A DNA stretch of 64,000 bases from Burkholderiales bacterium (GCA_016716275.1 JADJWR010000001.1:124001-188000), one strand, 5' to 3'. Positions 26,219-34,590 are shown, counted from the stretch's first letter. Program-made: numbers and translations. The notes: generated by a model not told the origin, from the sequence alone.

Positions 26219-27016
26219 ATGTCGATCTCCACTGTCGTGCTCGACGGCGCCCGCCGCGCCGCGACCTACGTCACCCTGCTGTTCAGCCTGAACGGGCCGC
26301 AGCCGGCGATCGCGCGGCCGGCAGCCGTGCAGCCGGCAGCCGCTTCGTCCGCTGCCGTGCCGCTCGCCATCGACGGCGCGCTGGCCGGCTCCGGCCTGAC
26401 GCTCGCCGCGCATCACCTCGACGTGCGCATCGCCGGCGGCGCCGCCTCGGTGCAGACGCTGATGCTGCTGCGTAACGACCGGCCGACCCAGGTGACCGTG
26501 CAGTATCTGCTGCCGCAGCCGGCGCGCGTCGTTCTCGGCGACGCCGGCAGCGCGCTCGCGCCGACCCACCGGTCCCCGCGCATCGATGACGACCTGTCGC
26601 TGCGGGACGCCGAGCAGGCCGAGGCCGCGCCGGGCCGGCTGCTCCAGCGGCACGACGTGCTGGTCGTCGGGCCCGGTGAGCAGGTCGTCCTGCAGGTGCA
26701 GCGCGAGGTGCCGGTGGCCGCCGTCGGCGGCGTGCATCGGCTGCAGTTGCCGCTGCCGGTCGATCGCGAGGCGCCGTGGGTGCCGCGCTTCACCGCCGAC
26801 GTGCTGGTCGAGGCCGGGCAGCCGATCCGTCGCCTGTCGTCGCCGACCCACCAGGCGCTGGTCGACGGGCTGGGCGAGAACTCGGCGCTGCTGTCGGTGC
26901 CCGACGGCTTCGTCTACCGGCAGACGGAGCTGGACATCGAGTTCGAGCTCGGCGAGACCGAGGCGGGCAGGCCGGTGGCGGCGCTCGATGGCGCGCCGGC
27001 CGAGCGCAACCGGTGA
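26219..27016 (+). CDS. VIT-like secreted/membrane-anchored protein, first gene of exosortase operon
   Basis: 265 aa. A hydrophobic segment near the start (about residues 14-25, then an Ala/Pro-rich stretch) suggests export or an N-terminal anchor. Residues about 55-190 resemble a degenerate VIT (inter-alpha-trypsin) domain: HHLDVRIAGGAASVQTLMLLRND, QYLLPQPARVVLGD, VVGPGEQVVLQVQREVP and LQLPLPV parallel the same strands in the next gene. No vWA domain and no sorting tail. GGGAGG ribosome site. Function unknown; it may be a paralogous partner of the VIT/vWA protein. It ends 7 bases before that gene. Confidence 0.7.
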   Translation: MSISTVVLDGARRAATYVTLLFSLNGPQPAIARPAAVQPAAASSAAVPLAIDGALAGSGLTLAAHHLDVRIAGGAASVQTLMLLRNDRPTQVTVQYLLPQPARVVLGDAGSALAPTHRSPRIDDDLSLRDAEQAEAAPGRLLQRHDVLVVGPGEQVVLQVQREVPVAAVGGVHRLQLPLPVDREAPWVPRFTADVLVEAGQPIRRLSSPTHQALVDGLGENSALLSVPDGFVYRQTELDIEFELGETEAGRPVAALDGAPAERNR

Positions 27017-27023
27017 GGCGCCG

Positions 27024-29050
27024 ATGACCGCTCTTCGCACTCTGTTCGCGGCGCTCACGCTGGCCGCATTGCTGCCTGTGGCAGCGGCCGGGCAGCCGCC
27101 GGCAGCCGCAGCCTGGCGCCGTACTTCGTCGTCGAAGGCGGTGAGCCGGGCGTCGACACGCTGCCGCTGAAGCGCACCGAGGTCGAGGCGACCATCGCCG
27201 GCGTGATCGCCGACGTTCGCCTCACGCAGGTCTACCGCAACGAGGGCTCGACGCCGATCGACGCCCGCTATGTGTTCCCGGCATCGACCCGCGCCGCCGT
27301 CTACGCGCTGCGGCTGCGCGTCGGCGACCGCGTGGTCGATGCGCGGATCCGCGAGAAGCAGCAGGCGCGACGCGAGTTCGACCAGGCCAGGCGCGAAGGC
27401 AGGAGCGCCTCGCTGCTCGAGCAGAAGCGGCCGAACGTGATGCAGATGGCGATCGCCAACGTGCTGCCCGGCGACGAGATCGCGGTCGACCTGCGCTACA
27501 CCGAGACCATCGTGCCGACCGACGGCAGCTACCGCTTCGTCTTGCCGACCGTCGTCGGGCCGCGCTACAACGGCGCTGCAGCGAGCATTTCCGCCGAGGG
27601 TGCAGGTGCGGCCGCGCAGCGGGCGCGTACACCCGAGGGGCATGAGCCCTGGATCGCGCAGCCGACACTGAGAGAGGGGCGGAAGAGCACTGCGACCTTC
27701 GCGCTGAACGCGACGATCCGCTCGCCGCTGCCGATTGTCACGGTCCGCTCGCCGTCGCACGCACTGCAGGTCAGTGGCGAGGGCAACCGCGAGCTGCGCA
27801 TCGGCCTGCCGGCCGACACCGCACACGCCGACCGCGACGTGGTGATCGACTACACGCTGGCCGGCCGCGCGATCGACGCCGGGCTGCTGGTGCACGAGGG
27901 GCCGGACGCCAGCTACTTCCTGCTGCTGGCGCAGCCGCCGGCGCGAGTCGAGGCGAGTGCAGTGGTGCCACGCGAGTACGTCTTCATCGTCGACGTCTCC
28001 GGCTCGATGCACGGCTTCCCGCTCGCCACCACGAAGTCGCTGCTGCGCGAACTGATCGGCCGGCTGCAGCCGACCGACACCTTCAACGTGATCCCGTTCG
28101 CCGGCGGCCACTCGGTCCTGCATCCCGCCTCGGTGCCGGCGAGCAGCGTGAACGTCGCGCGCGCGATCCGCTTCCTCGACGGCCAGACCGGCAGCGGCGG
28201 CACCGAACTGCTGCCGGCGCTGCGCACTGCCTTGTCGATGCCGGCAGAGGAGGGGCGCGCGCGCAGTTTCGTCGTCGTCACCGACGGCTACGTGACGATC
28301 GAGAAGGAGGCATTCGAGCTGGTGCGCGAGAACCTCGGCAGGGCGAACCTGTTCGCCTTCGGCATCGGCTCCTCGGTCAACCGCCTGCTGATCGAGGGGC
28401 TGGCCCGCGCCGGCAAAGGCGAGCCGTTGTTCGTGCTCAACGCGCAGCAGGCCGAGGCCGAGGCGGCGCGGCTGCGGACGATGATCGAGCAGCCGGTGCT
28501 GACCCGGATCCGGGTGAAATTCGACGGCTTCGACGCGTACGACGTCGATCCGCCGCAGGTGCCTGACCTGTTCGCGCAGCGGCCGATCGTGGTGGCCGGC
28601 AAGTTCCGCGGCAAGGCGGCCGGCCGCATCGAAATCGAGGGTCTCGCGGCCGGCGGCGCGGTGCGGCTGCCGATCGACGTCGAGCGGGCCGCCGTGCGCG
28701 ACGACACGCCGGCGCTGCGTTACCTGTGGGCGCGCGGCCGCATCGCCGAGCTCGGCGACTTCAACCGGCTCGGCCGCGACGACCAGGCGGTGCGCGAGAT
28801 CACGCGCCTGGGCCTGATGCACAGCCTGCTCACCGACTACACCTCGTTCATCGCCGTCGACCACGTGCTGCGCAACCCCGGCGGCAGCGCGACACCGGTC
28901 GACCAGCCGCTGCCGCTGCCGCAAGGCGTCAGCAACCTCGCCGTCGGCGAGGTGCCGAGCACGCCGGAGCCCGAGTTCGCGCTGCTGGCGGCGCTGGCCG
29001 GCGGGCTCGTATGGTGGCAGCGCCGCCGCAGGCAGGCGCATCGTGGCTGA
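27024..29050 (+). CDS. VIT and vWA domain protein with exosortase sorting tail, one frameshift
   Basis: Expected about 675 aa. Signal peptide MTALRTLFAALTLAALLPVA. One base is missing near 27112 (after the PPAAAA stretch); restoring a C joins it to YFVVEGGEPGVDTLPLKRTEVEATI and the VIT domain (LTQVYRNEGSTPIDARYVFP, REFDQARREGR, NVLPGDEIAVDLRY). A vWA domain follows with a complete MIDAS: DVSGSMHG, GGTELLPALR and VTDGYVTIE. The C-terminus reads TPEPE, a hydrophobic helix, then WWQRRRRQ: the three-part PEP-CTERM layout recognised by exosortases. The exosortase gene starts inside its last codons. Likely the dedicated target. Confidence 0.85.
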
Positions 29051-29954
29051 GGCGCTCGTCCTTCATGCACGCGTCGGCCGCGTGATGCCGAATCCGCTGC
29101 TCGGCGCGCTGGTTGGACCGCCGGCCGCGGCGCCGCGCACACGGCCCGCTGCGCGACCGGCGTGGCGCGCGTTACTCGCCCAGGTGCCGCGCGCCTGGTG
29201 GCTGCTCGGCCTGCTGCTCGCGTCGCTGTGGCCGCACGGCATCTGGCTGGCGCGACGGCTGACCGACGGCTCCGACGAGCCGTGGGGGTTGCTCGCGCTC
29301 GTCACGGTGCTGGCGCTGCTCGTCCGTGCGCGGTGCGAACTGGTGGCGCCGTCGCACGCCGCGCTGATCGCCAGCGGTTCGTTGGCCGCGGCGGCAGCGC
29401 TGGCGAGCTTCGTCGTGCCGCCGATCCTCGCCGCCGCCGCGGCGATGCTGGCGCTTGCGGCGTTCATCGCGTCGGCGCTGCCGCGGCGGCCAGCGATGCC
29501 GTTGTTCACGCTGCTGCTGCTGTCGATGCCGGTGATCGCCTCGCTGCAGTTCTACCTCGGCTACCCGCTGCGGCTGGCCACCGCGCATGCGGCGGCGCCG
29601 CTGCTGGCGCTTGCCGGTGTCGAGGCGCAGGCGAGCGGCGCCGCGCTGCTGTGGCAGGGCGCCACCGTCCTCGTCGACCCGCCCTGCGCCGGCATCGGCA
29701 TGCTGTGGGTGGGCAGCTGGGCGGCGGCGCTGCTGTCGTACCTGAACGACGCGTCGGCGCGGCGTACGTTCGCCAACGGCTGCGTGGCGGCGGTGGCGGT
29801 GTTCGCCGCCAACGTACTGCGCAACGCGCTGCTGTTCTTCCCCGAGGCCGGCCTGCTGCCGGCGCCGGCGTGGCTGCATCCGGCGATCGGACTGACCGCC
29901 TTTGCCGCAGCGCTGCTGCCGATCGTCTCTTTCTCTCACTGGCGCGCGCGATGA
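29043..29954 (+). CDS. Exosortase
   Basis: 303-aa polytopic inner-membrane cysteine transpeptidase-like sorting enzyme. About eight hydrophobic helices after a roughly 50-residue N-terminal cytoplasmic extension. The three catalytic residues of the family are present: Cys215 (VDPPCAGIGMLW), Arg260 (ANVLRNALLFF) and His279 (WLHPAIGL). The FYLGYPLRLATAHAAAPLLALAG segment before the cysteine is also typical. GTG start overlaps the VIT/vWA stop by 8 bases; the stop overlaps the next gene (ATGA). Expected to cleave the TPEPE-type tail of the upstream product. I cannot assign a named subfamily. Confidence 0.88.
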   Translation: MAEALVLHARVGRVMPNPLLGALVGPPAAAPRTRPAARPAWRALLAQVPRAWWLLGLLLASLWPHGIWLARRLTDGSDEPWGLLALVTVLALLVRARCELVAPSHAALIASGSLAAAAALASFVVPPILAAAAAMLALAAFIASALPRRPAMPLFTLLLLSMPVIASLQFYLGYPLRLATAHAAAPLLALAGVEAQASGAALLWQGATVLVDPPCAGIGMLWVGSWAAALLSYLNDASARRTFANGCVAAVAVFAANVLRNALLFFPEAGLLPAPAWLHPAIGLTAFAAALLPIVSFSHWRAR

Positions 29955-30520
29955 ACGCGCGCCCCCTCTTCGTCGGCGCCTGTCTGGCCGCGGCGGTGCT
30001 GCCGCTCGCCGGTTGGCTTCCTGCCGTCTCCGGGGCGGCGGGCAGCGATCCGGCGGCGGCGGTCGGCGCTCGATCGTCCGCGATCGAGTGGCCGACCCAC
30101 TTCCGCGGCCAGCCGCTGACCCAGCTGCCGCCGACCGCCCTGGAGACGCGCTTCGCCGCGCGCTTCCCGGGCGCGGTGGCGCGCTTCACCGACGGCGGGC
30201 AGCTGCTGATCGTCCGCCACGTGCGCAGGCCCACGCGGCTGCTGCACCCGGCAGCCGACTGCTTCCGCGCCGCCGGCTACGTGCTCGCCGATGCGCAGGC
30301 GGCGATCGATGCGCAGGGTGTGCGCTGGCGCTGCTTCGTCGCCCGCCGCGACGGCGAGCGGTTGCGCGTGTGCGAGCGGATCGGCGAGCGGCTCGACGAG
30401 GCCGGCGAGTCCGGCTGGACCGACGTTTCGGCGTGGTTCTGGGACGCGCAGTTCCGGCGCGCTCCGGCGTGGTGGGCGCTGACCGTCGTCACGCCGCTCG
30501 ATCCGGAGGCCGGTTCATGA
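29951..30520 (+). CDS. EpsI-like exosortase-associated protein
   Basis: 189 aa. N-terminal signal/anchor (about residues 5-24, FVGACLAAAVLPLAGWLP), then a periplasmic domain. The LLHPAADCFRAAGY motif (about residues 96-109) resembles the His...Cys...Gly motif of EpsI domains that accompany exosortases; LLIVRHVRRPTR and WRCFVARRDG surround it. Overlaps both neighbours by 4 bases (ATGA on each side), which ties it to the exosortase. Biochemical role of EpsI-type domains is not established. Confidence 0.7.
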   Translation: MNARPLFVGACLAAAVLPLAGWLPAVSGAAGSDPAAAVGARSSAIEWPTHFRGQPLTQLPPTALETRFAARFPGAVARFTDGGQLLIVRHVRRPTRLLHPAADCFRAAGYVLADAQAAIDAQGVRWRCFVARRDGERLRVCERIGERLDEAGESGWTDVSAWFWDAQFRRAPAWWALTVVTPLDPEAGS

Positions 30521-31857
30521 GGCGCCGCGTTTTCGGCTGGCTGGCGCTGCTCGTCGGCGGCGCCGCGCTCGGCATCGCTGCGCTGGCGACGGTCGTCGTG
30601 GTGGTGCTGGCGGCCGGCGGCGTGCTGACCACGCCGCCCGGGGCCTGGGTGGTGCAGTTGCGTCCGCTGCCGGGGATCAATGCGCGGCTCAGCGTGCCCG
30701 GGCTGGTGCGCTTCGCCAGCTCGCCGGTCGCGCTGCGGCTGCTCGAAGGCCGCGCGGTCGACAGCCGCTTGGGCAGGCTGCATTTCGCGCGTGACGGCAA
30801 CGCGCTGCAGGTGGTCTGCGCGCCTTGCCGCTTCGAGGCACAGCCGCTGGCGGCGCAGCCGATCCGCATCGAGCGGCTGCAACTGCGCCTTTCTCAGCTC
30901 GACGCGCGGACGCTCGCTGGCGAGCTGGCCGCGGGAGACGCCGGGGTGTCGTTCACCGCGCGGCTGCAGCCGGATCGCATCGACATCGACTGGAAGTTGC
31001 GGTCGACCGAAATCGCCGCCGTCTACCGGCTGCTGGAATCGGCGATCCCCGAGGCGCACCTGGCGCGCATCGACGGCCGCATCGACGCGCGCGGCAGCCT
31101 GCGACTGCCGCAGCGGCGTGCCCGCGTCGAACTGGCGATCGACGGCTTCGCCGTCGACGGGCTCGGCACTGAAGCGCTCGCCGCGGGACCGGTCGAGTTC
31201 GGCTGCCCCGATGCCGACGGCCCGCCGATCCCGCGGCACGTGATGCCCGGCGAAGGCCGCTGGATCAGTCCGGCCGGCTCCGGCGCGCTGCTCGCCGCCG
31301 CCGTGCTCGCCGCCGAGGACCAGCGCTTCGGCGGGCACGACGGCCTCGACCGCGCGGAGATCGGCGCGGTGCTGGCGTCGATCGACGAGCAGGGGCCGGG
31401 CCGCGGCGCCAGCACGATCACCCAGCAACTGGCGCGCCTGCTGTTCACCGGGGCCGAGCGCAGCGGCGCGCGAAAGCTGCGCGAACTGCTCTACGCGGTC
31501 GAGATGGAGCGCACGCTGGGCAAGCGCGCGATCCTCGCGCTGTACCTGAACACCGTGCACTGGGGCCCCGGCATCTGCGGCGCCGACGCGGCGGCGCGCA
31601 CCTACTTCGGCAAGCGGCCGGGAGAACTGACGCCGCTGGAAGCCGCCTGGCTGGCGAGCGTCCTGCCGAATCCGCAGCGCGCCTACCAGGAGGAGTTCCT
31701 CGCCCGCGCGCCGCAGGTGTCGCGGGCGATCCGCGTGCTGGGCGAGATGCGCGACCTGCCCGGGCGCGAGCGAAAGCGCTGGGCACGGCAGCCACTGGCC
31801 TTCGCGGCGCCGGTGGCGGAACGCCGCGGCGCCGCGCAGCTGGCGGTGGCGCGCTGA
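30517..31857 (+). CDS. Monofunctional peptidoglycan glycosyltransferase (GT51) with unusual N-terminal half
   Basis: 446 aa. Membrane helix near residues 8-38, then about 190 residues of beta-rich, AsmA-like sequence (RLGRLHFARDGNALQVVCAP, ARIDGRIDARGSLRLP), then a GT51 domain (about 245-425). GT51 motifs: catalytic Glu in AAEDQRFGGHDGLD, GASTITQQLARLLF, KLRELLYAVEMERTLGKRAILALYLNTVHWG and YFGKRPGELTPLEAAWLASVLPNP. There is no transpeptidase domain, so it polymerises glycan only. Last gene of the VIT/exosortase operon (ATGA overlap), which links the system to the cell wall. Ordinary MtgA lacks the large N-terminal insert. Confidence 0.85.
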   Translation: MRRRVFGWLALLVGGAALGIAALATVVVVVLAAGGVLTTPPGAWVVQLRPLPGINARLSVPGLVRFASSPVALRLLEGRAVDSRLGRLHFARDGNALQVVCAPCRFEAQPLAAQPIRIERLQLRLSQLDARTLAGELAAGDAGVSFTARLQPDRIDIDWKLRSTEIAAVYRLLESAIPEAHLARIDGRIDARGSLRLPQRRARVELAIDGFAVDGLGTEALAAGPVEFGCPDADGPPIPRHVMPGEGRWISPAGSGALLAAAVLAAEDQRFGGHDGLDRAEIGAVLASIDEQGPGRGASTITQQLARLLFTGAERSGARKLRELLYAVEMERTLGKRAILALYLNTVHWGPGICGADAAARTYFGKRPGELTPLEAAWLASVLPNPQRAYQEEFLARAPQVSRAIRVLGEMRDLPGRERKRWARQPLAFAAPVAERRGAAQLAVAR

Positions 31858-31869
31858 CGCAGGCAGCCG

Positions 31870-32026
31870 TCATTCCCCGATCAGGTGCAGCACGACCTGC
31901 CGGCGGTGGCCGCGCGTGCGGTGCTCGTACAGGTAGATGCCCTGCCAGGTGCCGAGTGCCAGCGCACCGTCGGCGAGCGGCACCGACAACTGGGTGGCCG
32001 TCAGCGCGCTGCGCACGTGCGCCGGC
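31870..32026 (-). pseudogene. Duplicated 3' end of yjbQ
   Basis: 157 bases match the last 157 bases of intact yjbQ (32743-32899) with only three mismatches and no gaps. They hold the last 51 codons (HVRSALTATQLSVPL ... VVLHLIGE) and stop, but no start. Homology ends 15 bases from the HigA stop. The toxin-antitoxin pair lies exactly between the two copies. Same strand as yjbQ. Confidence 0.9.
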
Positions 32027-32041
32027 CGAGCCGAGGGCCCA

Positions 32042-32350
32042 CTACCCGATCAGCTTCGCCAGGTCCTTGTTCGACGCGCCCAGCGCCAGCAGCGACCGCA
32101 CCAGCAGATCGAGCGACACCGACGGATCGCCTGCTTCCATCTTGGCCACCCGTGACTGGCTCGAGCGAAGCGCCCGCGCCAGCTCGGTCTGTGTCAGATG
32201 CCTCCGCTGCCGACGCTCGCGGATTCCTTCGGACAGGCGCAGGCGAAGTTCGACGTATCGCGCTTCCTCGACCGACAGGCCGAGGAAATCGGCCGCACTG
32301 CCCGTCTTCCAGCCTCTGGCCGCCAGTCGCTTTCGTTTGTCCTCACGCAT
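32042..32350 (-). CDS. HigA-type antitoxin (XRE helix-turn-helix)
   Basis: 102 aa. Helix-turn-helix HLTQTELARALRSSQSRVAKMEAGDPSVSLDLLVRSLLALG about residues 50-92, expected to bind the toxin and repress the operon. Begins 8 bases inside the end of the toxin gene with an AAGGA ribosome site. Toxin-first order is that of higBA modules. Ends 15 bases before the duplicated yjbQ fragment. Confidence 0.88.
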   Translation of the reverse strand: MREDKRKRLAARGWKTGSAADFLGLSVEEARYVELRLRLSEGIRERRQRRHLTQTELARALRSSQSRVAKMEAGDPSVSLDLLVRSLLALGASNKDLAKLIG

Positions 32351-32678
32351 CGTCGTATTCCTTCAGCCGGCGTCGGCACTGATCGATGACAGCCTGCGGC
32401 GTCTGCGGTGTCTTCTTGCCGAACACCGCCGCGATCACGATCGCATCGTCGTCGATCCGGTAAATCACCCGCCATGTCGCGCCCAGGTCGTTGATACGCA
32501 GTTCGTGGCAGCGAGGCGAGATCGACGGCATCGGGCGCGAGTGCGGCAAGCTCAGCTTCTCACCGCGTTGCAGCCGTCGCAGCAGGAAGCCCGCTTCCAT
32601 GCGCGCATTCGCCGACAGCGGCGGGGACTTGATCTCGCCATGCAGCCACGCGATCGGCTTGTCGGATCTGCCCGTCAT
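32343..32678 (-). CDS. HigB/Gp49-type toxin (RelE superfamily)
   Basis: 111-aa presumed mRNA interferase. Family pattern: MEAGFLLRRLQRGEKLSLPHSRPMPSI, HELRINDLGATWRVIYRID and FGKKTPQTPQAVIDQCRRRLKEY, typical of phage Gp49-like HigB toxins. TTG at 32681 is an alternative start; ATG at 32678 preferred. No ribosome site fits: the predicted promoter -10 ends 8 bases before the ATG, so the mRNA may be leaderless. Operator palindrome overlaps the promoter. Confidence 0.87.
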   Translation of the reverse strand: MTGRSDKPIAWLHGEIKSPPLSANARMEAGFLLRRLQRGEKLSLPHSRPMPSISPRCHELRINDLGATWRVIYRIDDDAIVIAAVFGKKTPQTPQAVIDQCRRRLKEYDDA

Positions 32679-32686
32679 CAAGGCGG

Positions 32687-32715
32687 ATGTTATGTCTAAA
32701 CTGACATAACGTCAA
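32687..32715 (-). promoter_or_regulatory. Promoter and operator of the toxin-antitoxin pair
   Basis: On the minus strand TTGACG, 17 bases, TAACAT: a good sigma-70 promoter, unusually AT-rich for this genome. The inverted repeat GTTATGTC-N6-GACATAAC (32689-32710) covers the spacer and the -10, the expected site for HigA autorepression. Confidence 0.75.
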
Positions 32716-32742
32716 CGCCGCGTCGCGACGCAGACCGATTGC

Positions 32743-33162
32743 TCAATCGCCGATCAGGTGCAGCACGACCTGCCGGCGGTGGCCGCGCGTGCGGTGCTCG
32801 TACAGGTAGATGCCCTGCCAGGTGCCGAGGGCCAGCGCACCGTCGGCGAGCGGCACCGACAACTGGGTGGCCGTCAGCGCGCTGCGCACGTGCGCCGGCA
32901 TGTCGTCGGGCCCTTCCGCGTCGTGCTCGAACAGCCGGTCGCCGTCGGGGACCAAGCGGGCGAAGAAGCGCTCGAGGTCGCGCTGCACCCCGGGGTCGGC
33001 GTTCTCCTGGATCAGCAGGCTCGCCGAGGTGTGGCGGACGAACACCGTCAGCAGGCCGTCGGTCATGCCGCTCGCGCCGACCCAGTCGGCGATCCGCCGC
33101 GTGATCTCGGTGAAGCCGCGGCCGCGGGTTTCGACGGCGAGCGTCGTGTACGCCTGGCGCAT
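32743..33162 (-). CDS. yjbQ: YjbQ family protein (UPF0047)
   Basis: 139 aa, one-domain protein of the YjbQ/UPF0047 family, some members of which show weak thiamine-phosphate synthase activity; true role unclear. Motifs: GLLTVFVRHTSASLLIQENADP about residues 36-57, FEHDAEGPDDMPAHVRSAL about 78-96, and GTWQGIYLYEHR near 113. Follows the E3 gene at 23 bp and is complete; the last 157 bases are repeated beyond the toxin-antitoxin pair. Confidence 0.92.
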   Translation of the reverse strand: MRQAYTTLAVETRGRGFTEITRRIADWVGASGMTDGLLTVFVRHTSASLLIQENADPGVQRDLERFFARLVPDGDRLFEHDAEGPDDMPAHVRSALTATQLSVPLADGALALGTWQGIYLYEHRTRGHRRQVVLHLIGD

Positions 33163-33185
33163 GGCCGCGTGCCGGCGGGACCGCG

Positions 33186-34583
33186 TCAGACGTTCAGCGC
33201 TTGGCCGAGCGCGCGCATCGCCGCTTCCTGCACCGCCTCGCCGAGCGTGGGATGCGCGTGGATGGTGCCGGCGATGTCCTGCAGCCGCGCTCCCATCTCG
33301 ATCGACTGCACGAAGGCGGCCGCCAGTTCCGCCACTGCCGGTCCGACCGCCTGCCAGCCGACGATCAGGTGGTTGTCGCGGCGCGCCACCACGCGGACGA
33401 ATCCCTCGCCGCCCTCCAGCGTCAGCGCGCGGCCGCTGGCGGCGAACGGGAAGTGCGCGTGGATGCAGTCGAGGCCGGCCTTCTCCGCCTCGGCCGGCGA
33501 GTGGCCGACGGTGACCACCTCGGGGTCGGTGAAGACCACCGCCGGGATCGCCGCCGGCTCGAAGCGCCGCTTCGAACCACCGATGACCTCGGCCACCAGC
33601 TCGCCCTGCGCGCTGGCGCGGTGCGCCAGCATCGGCTCGCCGGCCAGGTCGCCGATCGCCCAGACGTTGCGCATCGAGGTGCGGCACTGCGCGTCGATCC
33701 TGACGAAGCGGCCGTCCATGTCCAGCTGCAGCCTTTCGAGTCCCCAGCCGTCGGTCCGCGGGCGGCGGCCGATCGCCACCAGCACCTGGTCGGCAGGCAG
33801 CTGCTGCTGCTCGCCGTGGGCGTCGCGCATGCGCACCGCGTCGCCGGCCTCGCTCATTCCCTGCACCGTGCAGCCCAGGTGCAACGAGATGCCGAGCCGG
33901 CGCAGCGACGCGGCCACCGGCCTGGCGAGCTCGGCGTCGTAGGCCGGCAGCACCTGCGGCAGCATCTCGACGATCGCCACCTCGGCGCCGAGCTTGCGGT
34001 AAGCCACGCCGAGCTCGAGCCCGATGTAGCCGGCGCCGACGACCACCAGCCGCTGCGGGATCGACGCCGGCGACAGTGCTTCGGTCGACGAGATCACCCG
34101 GCCGCCGAAGGGCAGCGACGGCAGCGCCGCCGGCGCCGATCCGCTGGCCAGCAGCAGGTGCTCGCAGGTGACCCGGCGCGTCTGCATGCCGCCCGGCCGC
34201 TGCGCGTGCACGTCGACCGTCTTGCCGTCGACGATCTCGGCCCAGCCGTTGATCACCTCCGCGCCGTGCCTGCGCAGCAGCGCCGCCACGCCGTCGGTGA
34301 GCCGCCGCACGATGCCGTCCTTCCAGCGCATCGCCCGGGCGGCGTCGAGGGTCGGTTCGCCGGCGCGGATGCCGAGCGCGTTGTCGGCGGCAAAGCGCCG
34401 CGCCCGGTCGAACTCGCCGGCCAGGTGGATCAGCGCCTTCGACGGGATGCAGCCGATGTTCAGGCAGGCGCCGCCGAGGTATTCGCCCTCGACCAGCGTG
34501 GTCTTGATGCCGAGCTGCGCGGCACGGATGGCGGCGATGTAGCCGCCGGGCCCGCCGCCGATCACCAGCAGTTGCGTGTCCAT
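33186..34583 (-). CDS. lpdV: Dihydrolipoamide dehydrogenase (E3) of the branched-chain 2-oxoacid complex
   Basis: 465-aa FAD/NAD flavoprotein that reoxidises the lipoyl group of E2. N-terminal FAD motif GGGPGGYIAAIRAAQLG, redox cysteines in GGACLNIGCIPSK near residue 40, NAD motif VVGAGYIGLELGVAYRKLG near 180, AIGDLAGEPMLAHRA near 310 and active-site His in HAHPTLGEAVQEA near 445. Starts 7 bases after the E2 stop; last enzyme gene of the bkd operon. Confidence 0.95.
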   Translation of the reverse strand: MDTQLLVIGGGPGGYIAAIRAAQLGIKTTLVEGEYLGGACLNIGCIPSKALIHLAGEFDRARRFAADNALGIRAGEPTLDAARAMRWKDGIVRRLTDGVAALLRRHGAEVINGWAEIVDGKTVDVHAQRPGGMQTRRVTCEHLLLASGSAPAALPSLPFGGRVISSTEALSPASIPQRLVVVGAGYIGLELGVAYRKLGAEVAIVEMLPQVLPAYDAELARPVAASLRRLGISLHLGCTVQGMSEAGDAVRMRDAHGEQQQLPADQVLVAIGRRPRTDGWGLERLQLDMDGRFVRIDAQCRTSMRNVWAIGDLAGEPMLAHRASAQGELVAEVIGGSKRRFEPAAIPAVVFTDPEVVTVGHSPAEAEKAGLDCIHAHFPFAASGRALTLEGGEGFVRVVARRDNHLIVGWQAVGPAVAELAAAFVQSIEMGARLQDIAGTIHAHPTLGEAVQEAAMRALGQALNV

Positions 34584-34590
34584 CGGCTGG

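Noticed and set aside
24626..27016. creD as the gene after creC
   Set aside because: The 265-residue product has a VIT-like pattern and lacks the multiple membrane helices of CreD.
26150..29041. 963-codon minus-strand frame opposite the VIT genes
   Set aside because: Shadow frame without recognisable domains; the plus strand carries signal peptides, VIT and MIDAS motifs.
30517..31857. Bifunctional penicillin-binding protein
   Set aside because: Sequence ends soon after the glycosyltransferase motifs; no SxxK, SxN or KTG transpeptidase motifs.
31870..33162. Prophage remnant
   Set aside because: The toxin family is called phage Gp49-like, but no structural, replication or integrase gene is present; only the two-gene module and the duplicated flank.
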